Below, in pieces: positions 25,385 to 35,987 of a stretch of DNA of 64,000 bases (its first letter is position 1; every line of letters starts with the position of its first letter). Made by a program: the position numbers and the translations under genes. The notes under the pieces were generated by a model. The model was not told the origin of the DNA. It made no database searches and saw only the letters and a program-made list of their open reading frames with translations. Source of the stretch: Theobroma cacao (lineage: Eukaryota; Streptophyta; Magnoliopsida; Malvales; Malvaceae). The stretch is taken from assembly GCF_000208745.1 (NCBI RefSeq), contig NC_030857.1, forward strand, positions 4,006,714-4,070,713, written 5' to 3'.

Positions 25385-25389
25385 TTTTT
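25385..25389 (+). terminator. Pol III terminator of tRNA-Ala
   Basis: The T5 run begins 5 nt after the tRNA 3' end, the normal Pol III termination signal. Confidence 0.85.
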
Positions 25390-25412
25390 CTAACCTTTTC
25401 TCAATTTTTCCG

Positions 25413-25601
25413 ACCCAAAAAAGCCCAATTAAACCCAGATTCTTTAGGTTGAATTAGGCCCAAAAGATCCAATTATAGCCCATTAATCTATCCTCTGTGC
25501 TAAACCCAAAAAAGCCCAATTAAACCCAGATTCTTAAGGTTGAATTAGGCCCAAAAGATCCAATTACAGCCCAATAATCGATCCTCTCTGCTAAACCCTA
25601 G
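25413..25601 (+). promoter_or_regulatory. 91-bp duplicated promoter block with six site II elements and a telo-box
   Basis: Two near-identical 91-bp units (25413-25503 and 25504-25594) each carry three GCCCA (reverse TGGGC) site II cores. They lie at 25422, 25457 and 25477, and again at 25513, 25548 and 25568. A telo-box AAACCCTAG follows at 25593-25601. Site II plus telo-box is the known arrangement in plant promoters of ribosomal, mitochondrial and plastid housekeeping genes active in dividing cells. It lies 90-280 bp upstream of the coding start at 25689. Confidence 0.8.
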
Positions 25602-25629
25602 AGAGAGGGAGAAAAGAGAGAAGAAACCG

Positions 25630-25686
25630 ATGAAGAGGAAGAAATCTGATTTCTCTGGTGATTCCGAGGAAAGCCCATTTGTATAA
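25630..25686 (+). other. Upstream ORF of 18 codons
   Basis: ATG at 25630 opens a short frame (MKRKKSDFSGDSEESPFV, then TAA at 25684-25686) that ends 2 nt before the main start codon at 25689. It lies downstream of the likely transcription start, so it is probably in the mRNA leader and could reduce translation of the main frame. The peptide is not a known conserved uORF family. Confidence 0.5.
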
Positions 25687-25688
25687 CA

Positions 25689-26617
25689 ATGGCGACTTTG
25701 GCTTCCGCCGTATTGCCTTCAACTCTGAATATTAAGGTACTGCTTCAACTTAGTTGCCGCATTTTTATAATTGGAAATGATTATCTGAACACTAATTAGT
25801 TTTCGATAGTTAAATGGAGCTTTAAACAAACGCAAAGTTCAGTTTTTCTTATTACGGCACAGCCTTTTTTCTGTTTTCGTACTTTTTGGAAGCTTGAATG
25901 AAGTGAAATCCTCGAACAGGTTAAGCAACTCGAACATCAGCCTTCTCAGCTCCATGGGTTTTCGCAATTAAATGGTCATCGTCGGGTCTCTCCCAGACGT
26001 CGCATGAAAGTAACAATGGCGCAGTTTTGCGAGCCAAATAAGATCAGGGAGCAACTGAATATCATCAAGGAGAGGTTATGGGAGACTACCCCTGAGACAA
26101 TAAAAGATTTCCCTTGGAAAAAAGCAGAGAATTTGCTGCTAGAGAGACTACTTTTTGTCGGACACAAGGCATTGAAGTTGTCTCTTGTTACAGTTTTTGT
26201 TATTAGCTCTCTGTCCGATTTCCTATATTCCATTTCTAGGAATCAAGAATTGATGGTTCCCTTTGGTCTCATTGTTGGATGTTTGATGACTGATTTCTTG
26301 AAAGAGACATCCCAAGAAGCATTTCGCTCCCCCGAGGTATATTTCTCTCTTCCTGTACATTCTATATCTGTGTTTGAACGTGCAGATTGTAGTTTTGATC
26401 TTCTGTTGAGCAGGAAAAGGGCTTGAAATGGCATCTCTTGGCTATCGGTTGCTTCTTTGTCGTTGTTAAGTTTGTTTCTGCACTTTCTGCAATACGGACA
26501 CGAGTGTTTCTTTTGCATGTTGCAAATGGTGGATTGATGCAAGCTCTGTGGCTATGGAGAAGTTTGCTGGAAGAACATGAAAGTAATGGATCTTCAGCTG
26601 CAGATGCACAAAGTTAA
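25689..26617 (+). CDS. Small plastid-type membrane protein of unknown function
   Basis: Exons 25689-25736, 25920-26336 and 26414-26617 join to 669 nt, 222 aa. The first ~50 residues are rich in Ser, Arg and hydroxyl residues (starting MATLASAVLPSTLNIK), consistent with a chloroplast transit peptide. A soluble part follows (PNKIREQLNIIKERLWETTP). Then come at least two hydrophobic segments, about 105-120 (LKLSLVTVFVISSLSD) and 129-146 (PFGLIVGCLMTDF), and in exon 3 about 160-176 (LLAIGCFFVVVKFVSAL). The C-terminus is acidic and polar. I do not recognise a domain with known activity. The layout reminds me of plant embryo-defective EMB1273-type proteins, but that is recollection, not a match. 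The housekeeping promoter fits an organelle role. Convergent with the channel gene. Confidence 0.82.
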
Positions 26618-27540
26618 GTTCTTGAGGTTGATCTTGCTTGATGATGATTGCTACACATCGTCCAACAACATTTTGACCAAATTCTATGTTTTCGTTTGAC
26701 CTACAACATTGTTATCAGTAAGTTCTTTAGGGCGATCTTGCTTGATAATCTGTAAAATAGTGAGTGCTTTAAAAAGTGCATAGACCCAATGATGAAATTC
26801 ACCTAGTTACAAATTGAAATATTGTTACTATGCACTGAAATAAATGGCTAGGAAATTGCATATATATGAAATGCGCAACATAATTAAGAACTCACATCAA
26901 AGGAAGTTACATAAATATATATATATATATATCTCATATTGTGAATAGTAGACATTCGCTTAAGGAATTGTAACCCATTGTAGCCAATAAAAGTAGAAAA
27001 GAAACAAAAATCTATAAGATACAATCAAAATTGCATGAGAGGCCGTACACAAACAAGTTTGGTTTCTTCCCTCATTTCAATCATGCACATCAAGGGGATG
27101 GATATAACCTTTCCTTTAGTTACACAAGGAATAAGAAAAGACCTGATTCAAAACTGTACAATGCAGCGTATACATATCAAAGGGCTTCTTGTCTAATTTA
27201 TCTCTGCCCCATTAGGTATAAGAATCAAAAGGGAACAGTTAATTCATGTGTAGAGCAAAAGCTATCAACTTATGTCCTGCTCCCGATGTCCCTTGCCACC
27301 AACAACAGAGCCTCTATATGAATGTTTTTATCCTTGTTTTCCAGCACCTGGTCCTGGGAACCACCATCAACCTAACGATGGTGTTAACGCATAGGCTAAC
27401 ATTTTGTACACATGATGACAACAGAAGAATGAACCAGTTCATTTCGTACCAAGGCCTCCCCTTCCGAAGTGCAATGAACAGCCCACTATTCATTTAATTT
27501 AACAAGTTGATTTCCTGAAAATTTAAAATTACAGATCCAA
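26618..27540. other. Convergent intergenic spacer
   Basis: The spacer separates the 3' ends of the unknown membrane protein gene (+) and the OSCA gene (-). It holds the two 3' UTRs and an (AT)n tract at about 26912-26932. No further gene is visible. Confidence 0.6.
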
Positions 27541-30500
27541 TCAATCACTAATCGATTCCCCATGGAAGGAACCACCAAGCACCATCACAGTCGTACCTGG
27601 CTTCAGTGACTCCGGATCTTGGGAACTCTCCTGATCTTCTTGGTGTGAGTTTCCAACTGTGGGCACGTCGTGAGTTATCAATGGGAACTGGCAGTAGGCT
27701 GAACGTAACCGACTATAAATCTCTTCTGTCCTCCCCCATTGCTCGTCTTGTCGATCCATCTCTATGAGAACCTGTACAAACAACACATCACACCAGAAAA
27801 ATGGTTGGGGAGCTTTCTAGATAGAGAGATTTCTAATGCTTACCTGTGCAGGACTGCTCTTAAAAACAGGGGAAAACCTCTGCCTACAGTACTCATTGAA
27901 CAGAAGAGTGAAAAATATTAGGGGAATGGTGAAACCGGAAGCAACTGGTGATTGTTTTATGCCAAAGACCCCAAGGGCAATAATTTGTGTCAACACTAAA
28001 GAGAAGATTGTTGTGTTGTGAACAATAGGCCAGAACTGTCCTCCACATTCATATTTTGATACGTATACATGGAGGATCTGAAAAAAAAAATGAACATTAA
28101 TAAAATGTATTATCAAAGGACAGGTAAAAGTAAAATTCTCCTGAATCTATCTCCCACTTGACTCAATTGTCATCAACAAAGTTATGCTTCAGCTAACAGT
28201 GAAAATGTAAATAGAATGCTTCCATATTATCTTCATGTACTAAAAATACATACAACATAAAATAGATAGCACAAACACCTCTTACCAAAAATCTGAAAAT
28301 TATACATGCAGATTATATATTTGCTATTACAAAGATTAAAGATGCATAAGTTATTCTATAAAACTGAGGAAATTGAAGCTTAAAATATAATTCCAGAAAG
28401 CAGGTTTTCTGGAGTTACTGATAAACATCTGGTTTTCTTTATTCTCCGAAAACATGCATATTCACTCCTGTCCTCCGTATATGTTAAGAAACTTTGTGGG
28501 CACAAACCAAACAGTTACAAATGAAATTGACTATTATTTCACTGACAAAAGGAAAAAATAGGACAGAAAATTAATCAGACAAAAACACACCTGGTTTCGA
28601 TAAACAAGGAAAGCAAGAAAGAAGTAAACCAGCACAAAGGGCAAAATCAAGGGTGCCATGACAGAACAAGTGAAGCCAAGGAGTCCAAACAGAAGAAGTC
28701 GTGGAATTTCAGTATGGTGAGGGAAGGTTAGAGTGCAATTAGATGGCTCTTCCTTACTTCTTAGTATGAATTTTCTGAACGCATTGCAAAGAAGAGCAAA
28801 AAGCTGTATTACTTCACAGGACAAGCTTGCCCACCCTGATGATAAAACATAAGTCGTGAAGAAGGTAGCCTGCAGTGACTCAAGAAAAACAACTATGGTT
28901 AGTAAGTAGTCCTAAAGATTCACATTCACATGATGACACATAAAAGGGACCAGAAGCAATCTTGTCCTATGTGAATGTGGTAGACAAAAGTGATAGCATA
29001 AGGTGTGCTGCCATTTTTAAGAATTTTTCAGTGAGAATTAGGTCTTGCTGTGCAGGCTTGTCAAAACCATAAGTTGAATATCTGCATTTTCAAAACTCAT
29101 GGAAGATTATAATCCAAAAATATAGTGTAGATTCATAGAAAAAAGCATTGCATGCATCACTAATAGACCAAGATAAAAACTAAATGCAGATAAAAATCTG
29201 ACATGAAGTTGGAAGATGTAAGGTATCTTAAACCAACTATTACAAAATCCAGGAAAATTACCTGGGTTGGCACTGCTTTGGCAAGTTGTGTAGGTATGTC
29301 TCTAACACTTGAGAAAACACTCAATTGCCTGATTATGGATCCAGAAAGAACATTAACAAAGAAAACATTCCAGATTGTGAAGTACAAAACTTTAATGCAT
29401 GTACTCCTCTTCCTCTCACTACGTGAAACATTTCCTTCCATTGTGGAAAACAGCATCATGGTTGGTGGAACAGCATATAGAAATAATATCAGAATCACAC
29501 TTGGTAGGTAACCTGTTACCAGCTGGTTCATTAACTTCCTGCAAAGAAGAAAATACAAAATAGCTTTACAAACAAGTCAAATCTATTCCAGATCCTCTTC
29601 AATAATTTCCAGATTTCTCTCCTCTTTTATCACCTTACAATTTCCAGTGATAAACATCAAACTGCAAAGTATGATGTCTTGAAAGAAAAAGATTAAACAA
29701 AAAGAGCCCCCATAAACTATAATACTTCCACAAGCGGAATCAGTTAGGTGCCACCTGTACTACCTCCTGAATAATTATATTCTCCAGGGATTCTCTTTTT
29801 TAATAATATATAACCATTGAAAAGCTAACTTTTGTAACAAGTTAATAAATAAATTATTACTCAGCACAAAGCAAGTAAAGACTGGAAAAATGGAGTCATC
29901 GAAAATTTTATCCAAATCAGAAGCAAAAAATCATCTAAAGAACACATATTTCGCATTTACACAAGCATCACTTGTCAGAAGTAAATATGTTGCAGTCGAT
30001 TAAACCAAAAACAGAAACAGATGTGGACCTTTTCATGCATTGTGTCTGTATGAATGAGTATAGTCTAACATGTTGTTGCAATTTCCTTATCCTAATTAAT
30101 TCCATCGGGCATCAGCCATGACTGCAATGTGTAATGGTAGTAACATAATTCAAAATAACGAGCTAACACAGCTTTTGCAATTGAGATAGATTTCGCAGAA
30201 TCATACTCACTCTTTTAAAATTCCTTTAAGAAATGGAAATGTATGTGATAGCTGGTCCAGTTGAGTCAAGCCTTGCACAAATGTAACTGGGACAAGAAAC
30301 ATAAACATAAAGACAATAGCACCTAGAAGAGTTGCTATTTTACGAAGCCAAACTTGTTTGTACGGTATGGAGAGGTTTGACCAATAAACATCATGTGGCT
30401 CTGGGGCTAGTTGTGTCACCCATAACATGGGATTTGGTGATTGAAGAACTTGTGCCGCAACAACAGCAGCATAGCGAGTCCTGAAGAAAACAAAAGCAGC

Positions 30501-33462
30501 TGGACGTTCCTGTATCAAAGGCCAAAATAGCATAGGATATCACATGGTCATTTCCATCAAAGTTTTAAAAGTTAGGGATCAATATTTGTTTTCAAACATC
30601 AACAGCCACATGAAGGCAACAGGGCATAATAAGAATGAACCACATAGAGAGAAAATCTCCATAAAGAAATCAAGAAACTGACCACGCGGTTGGGAAGGCA
30701 ATAACAGTTTAAACAACAAATGTTCAGATAACATAAAAGGCCACTACCATATCCTCATATCCTTTTAATACTTAGAATTAACAGTTACAGTAAATACTGG
30801 CATTTATGCAAACAGCAGGAATCTAGTTGCTCAAATTTGGTGATATCATTGAGCTGAAATGCCCATCCCAGCACAGGTTTAAAATTAGATTAATAAAATA
30901 TAAACATCCCAAAGAGCATGCAAAAATAAGAGCAATTCCTAGGGTGGCAGAGATCAGATCTATATCCACTTGTGTTCTTTGGTGTCAGAGGAAAAACTAA
31001 ATCACGATGAAGTGAAGATGATTATAGCACATTGAAATATTCCAGAGGAGATATAAACGCAACTACTTTGAAGACTGAAGACAATATCTGAAAAGGGCTA
31101 ACTTTTGGGCAACAAACCACTAAAAAGGAATACATAAATGATAAAACATCCATACTATAACTGAGAAATCAAAATTATTAGACTCATCTTATTCCAAAAT
31201 TTCAACCTTTTCTCTTTGAGTTGATTGCAACTCATCAACGCTGGTTTTACCCTTAACACTTTCTGCTTCATGGCTAAGCATCTTAAAGGAATGTGTAGTT
31301 CCTCCACAAAGACAACATGGCATAGAACCCTGTTTACCATGTGGCTCAACGGTTTTTAGCATTCTGTACATCTTCTCGGCATCCTTCTGCAAAGAGAGCA
31401 TTGTGAGAGAATATACATAGAACTTGTCACAATTTTAAAACAAACAGAAAGTTGTGTGTGTGTTTGTGGAGCAGAGTACAACGAGCATAGAAAAGGTGAC
31501 ATACAAGTTCATTTTTGACATTACTCAACTCAGTTCAATTCTATAAATCCTAAATGAGGACAACCAATTGAGAAATTATAAAATTCAACTTAAATGCAAT
31601 GCACCAGCATCAGCACACTGAATAAACTTAATGATATAAAGATTTAAAACATGGCCTCAAATCAAATCAGCAAAAATCATGATTACCTATTAGAGGCTGT
31701 ATGCAACAAACATATTATCTTTTACTTCTCTATAAGCTCTCATATAATCTTATGAATTCCATTATGGAAACCATTTTATCTGGTATATAAAACAACAACA
31801 ATAGAAAGGAAAAGAGAGCAAACACTTTCTTTCAATTTTTTTCACTAGTACCAAGTACATCCACCCCAAACCAGAAGAACTAAATTCATTCATTAAATGT
31901 CAAGAAAGTGGTGAATACCTGCACTAACAACATAACCAGCTAAGATAAAAAAGTACAAGAAGTTTATGTCACTTATACAAGTCACTCAGATAGAAGCATA
32001 CCATTAATTTCTCAACTGTTCCAGCCCGATATACCATCTGGTGTGACACATAGCTTGCCGGATAATAAGTTGAAAAGAACTTTTCCACTGCATCACTGTA
32101 TGAATGATCTGGAGACCATGGGATGCCACGGACTAGAACTGTGAAATGACTTGGATTGGGAGGAGATCCAGTAATATGTGCTAGCCTCATTTTAGTGATA
32201 CTTTTATACTCCTAGAGTAAAGCAATAATCTTTAAATAAATGCTAGAAGAAATTTATGAATGCATCAATACAAATCAAACTAAGCATGAGTAAATAATGC
32301 ATTTTGGGTTGTACATCCTTACAAAGTAGAGTAGAACACAAGCTGAGCAGGATATGACGTATAATGCAAGACAATGGGTCCAAAGCCTGGAAAATTTTTT
32401 AAAACAAAAGAAAAGCAATCAATGAAAAACTGCTTTTTCTCTAATGTATTACACCAGAAAACCACTATGTTGATGTGGCATCTCAATATCTCAGCCTGAA
32501 GGAGCAATAGCAAACAAAACAGAAAACTTTAAAAATTCATATTTTTCTATACTTGAAATTAATTCTCTACTTTAGAACTCTCCCAGGAATCTCATAAAAG
32601 TGTAAATAAAAAGCAAAAGACTTGGACTCTGCCTCTTGGTTGCTTGAGCAAATATGCTACAGCAGAATTCTACAGGAAATCCCAAAACTAAAATAAGACA
32701 GAACAAGTCTAAATTTTCTTTCAGGCCATTCATGGCTCGATATGGCAGTATCCTAATAATATTTCATTTTAAAAAAGAAATTGTGCAACTATCTTATCAT
32801 AATAATGGGTCCAACAGATCATACCATTTTGAACCTTCTTTTACATTTCCAATTGTAAATACTTCCAGTGATTCTGCATGTATTCGCTTGTGCTGCATTT
32901 CTTGTCCATAATAATTTACTGGAAGCACTAGAAAAATACAAATCATAGCAGCAATGCTGAATATCCGAATACTGTAAAGAACAGGGGAAGAATAGCATGC
33001 AGTTAGTAAACCTGCAAAAGTGAAAGTAGGAACTGATCCAATAATAATTGAAAAACTAAAGCACCTCAAAAAGTTTAGGACATAATTGCAAGCATACAAT
33101 TAGTGAGAAAATTAGAAGCAAAATTTTTCACAAAGAAAATTGAAAGACTTCAAAATTTTCCAGCTGAAGAGACTTAATCACCTGAAAACAACTATTCTCA
33201 TGAAAACTACAGCATCCACACCGCCAACAGCCAATATTTCTTCATCAGTTGCTTGCCAGGCCCTCATGATCCAGCTTGCAGAGGGCACAAATCTTTCAAG
33301 GCAGAAAGGATCACTACGCTTTACTGGTTCTGAAACAAACCTCCGCGTGAAATACACACTTACATTGCTTGGTTGTTTTCTCAGTATGGAATACAATGAC
33401 AGAAGCACAACACATATAGCTATGTTGATTCCGGCAGAAGTTAAAAGTGCACCAATGTCCAT
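27541..33462 (-). CDS. OSCA: OSCA/CSC1-like osmosensitive calcium-permeable channel (RXW8/HYP1 type)
   Basis: Ten exons on the minus strand: 33462-33182, 32971-32825, 32386-32323, 32211-32002, 31386-31207, 30509-30211, 29538-29262, 28869-28591, 28077-27844 and 27771-27541. Total 2202 nt, 733 aa. The start MDIGALLTSAGINIAICVVL is the family N-terminal segment. The layout fits the TMEM16-like OSCA fold: helix about 5-26, two more at about 93-113 and 144-164, and a cytosolic RNA-recognition-like domain about 165-340 (SHFTVLVRGIP, then ERPAAFVFFRTRYAA and APEPHDVYW). A multi-pass DUF221 pore region follows, about 350-650 (FPFLKGIL, VTGYLPSVILILFLYAVPP, EIPRLLLFGLLG, APLILPFVLVYF, YECGGQFWPIVH), then a hydrophilic tail. 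Known members open on hyperosmotic or mechanical stress and admit Ca2+. A 5' UTR intron is likely (donor near 34086, acceptor near 33530). Closest named relatives by eye are RXW8 and HYP1. Confidence 0.95.
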
Positions 33463-34466
33463 CCCACTCCACTATATCCCTTTTCCAAGATTTAGAAATC
33501 CAATTACTCAAGCACTTAGCTGTGGAAGGACACCATAATATTTTCAGTTTGCTTGAAACAGAGGAATGTTTTTGACGACAACGACAACGGGTAATGCAGA
33601 GAGCAATTTGGCTCAATTTGACACAGAACCAAGTGCTGCAAAATTGAATTGGATTTGTCACGGTTCAGAAACCAAAATTTTGACTAAATTCCTAATATGT
33701 CAAAACAAAAGCTTCAAAATTCAAGTAAAATGCTGATGCTAAACTAAATGCAGGCGAAAGCACCAGCATACTTCAAAAAATAAAAATAAAAAAAAAACCT
33801 AAATAACAGTTTTTCTTAGTCTAATTTCCCCATTGGTAACAAAATTTTTAATTTTTTAATCCCTGATGAAATTTCCATATCTTTTTTCTCTTTTTCTAAC
33901 GACTCTTTTCTATAGTTCCAAGACATACAAATACAAGTATAAAAGACTAAAAAAACCAAGAACAATAAACATAAAACGGGAAATGGAAAATAAAACCAAC
34001 AACTAATCCAAGAGGGATATTAAAACAAAATTAAATCATTGTGGATAAACAACTGAAAAAAAATAAAGATTAATTAAAAGAAAGTACCTGTGCAAATATG
34101 AGAGCCAAAGAAGCGTAAGAACTTCGAAAAGGTTCCCCAACGCAAAGAGATTCTGATGCAAAACGATTCGTCTGTAAAGTAGGAAAACAACACAGGAAAA
34201 TTTTGAGCCTTGGCCCGAGCCTGTTTATTACTTGTACGCCAAATGCCAGGCTTTTGCTTCAACTTCAAATAAAAACAAAATGAAGAATTTAAAAAGGAAA
34301 AACTTAGACCAATTTGCAGAGAAAGAAATCAAGAGCCCTAATTTAGAAAAAAATTCAAAACGGGTTGGAATATCTTGCAAGGAATTTGTTCAAAAAAATT
34401 CTTGCAATAATTACATTATACGCAAATTTTTTTGTTATTATTGTGAGCAACGATTCCAGAGAATGC

Positions 34467-34474
34467 CACGTGTT
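34467..34474 (-). promoter_or_regulatory. G-box/ABRE upstream of the OSCA gene
   Basis: CCACGTGT contains the CACGTG core bound by bZIP (ABF/ABI5) and bHLH factors. It lies about 380 bp upstream of the inferred first (5' UTR) donor of the channel gene. Confidence 0.5.
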
Positions 34475-34546
34475 AAATATTAATTAACAATTAATGCGGA
34501 AAATAGAACTAGAACAGTGACTTTTTTACAGCGACAACGACGGAAG

Positions 34547-34558
34547 CGCCACGTGGCG
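34547..34558 (-). promoter_or_regulatory. Palindromic G-box/ABRE upstream of the OSCA gene
   Basis: CGCCACGTGGCG is a perfect 12-bp palindrome around the CACGTG core, 73 bp from a second CACGTG. Paired ABREs are the classic arrangement for abscisic acid and osmotic-stress response, which would suit an osmosensing channel. Function is inferred. Confidence 0.55.
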
Positions 34559-35987
34559 GAAAACTAGGGGAGTAATCCAAAATGTGTGAAATGATGCTGC
34601 TCAAGTAAAACCGCCCCAACTGTCGCTGTGAATCTGATACAGTTTTATGTCGCTAGCGCCAGTTGCTGGGTTTTGTTTGGGTACATCGCCATCTAATGTG
34701 CTTAAAATGGGGTCGAGGTCGGTGGCGAATGAGGATTGTAGTTGACTTACTAGCGTTGATTGATTTGGAAAAGATTTATCATCGTTTTAATTTTTTTAAT
34801 AACGGACCATCAATTAAAATCATGCCATTAACTTTACATTAACACATTGGATGTTTCCACTAAGATCATGATTCATGACCAGTTCACATGTTTTTGGCAT
34901 GATGTTTTACTTTTATTTATTTAACGAATTATTCAAGAAGTTATTTTAATAAATTTAATTATGCCTTAGAACTACTTATTAATTTATATTATATTTTTTT
35001 AGGTTCGGTTATATTAAAAGTTCAAATTTTAATATATAAAAAGTAATGGATGGAATTATTTTACGGACTACTTATTGCTTCATATTAAAGCTTTCATGCA
35101 TTTTTTTTCCTTATCCATATGTTTTTAGATTAAAACTTTTGATGTATGGGCCCTATGGGTTGATACATGTGATACATGTGAGGCAGTTTATAGGTTGGGC
35201 CTAAGTTAATATATCTGAATAAAATTGGATGGGTTCGAAAAGCAATAGCCCTAGTGAGGGTCTATCGGTTTCAACACATCGTAGGTGCAATAGCGCTAGA
35301 CTAGTAGTGCTGCCATAAATCATCATCTCAACTTTGAAATTCCTCTTCTCCAATTAAAGAACATCAAAGATTTGTACTCAAAAGGAATAACTCCTATTAC
35401 CTATCCCACGATATAATTTTAATATATGTTTCTCTTTACTTAAAAAATTAAGTTCAAATTCTTTTTTTTAAAATTATCCTTGATAAAAAAGAAAATAATT
35501 TAAAATCTGGCGGTTTCAATCATTTAATTAAGTAGATCCTAGAATTAGAAAAAATAGAAATAGAAATAGTTTGATGGTTCAAGCTGTTCAATTATCCATC
35601 TTTAATGCCATTGGATTGGTAATAGCTACTTATTCTGTTGAATATCTAATTCAAAAGTAGGGGCCTATTTTTCTTGAATTTTAATCATATTTATAAGGAC
35701 GCTCTAATTTCTTTTGTCCTAAGTATTAATCATGCTCTTCCTTCTCCTTGGAACAAGGACAAGGGAAATGGGGCCATCAGCCAGGCCTTTGGTGTACAGC
35801 AATAAGTCACAATGGGCTTTATTCGTGGCAGGAAACTCTCTTTTCGAGTTTCAACTTTTTGTGTAAACCCCGAAAAGGGTTGCTGCTTTTATTCCTAGAA
35901 AAGGAAACGTGAACTACCTTATTTTAATAAATAAAAATCAAGACAATATGAATTGACAGTTTGACATATAAATATAAATAAAATAGT
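34559..35987. other. Intergenic region between OSCA and ACS
   Basis: No gene is supported. It is AT-rich and includes the far promoter of the channel gene (minus strand) and, at its right end, the 3' UTR of the ACC synthase gene. A 28-codon frame at 35571-35657 encodes a hydrophobic peptide but has no further support. Confidence 0.55.

Noticed and set aside
35571..35657. Short hydrophobic frame (28 codons) that looked like a small organelle membrane subunit
   Set aside because: It matches none of the small plastid photosystem or cytochrome subunits I know, the flanks are not recognisable organelle DNA, and such a short frame occurs by chance.
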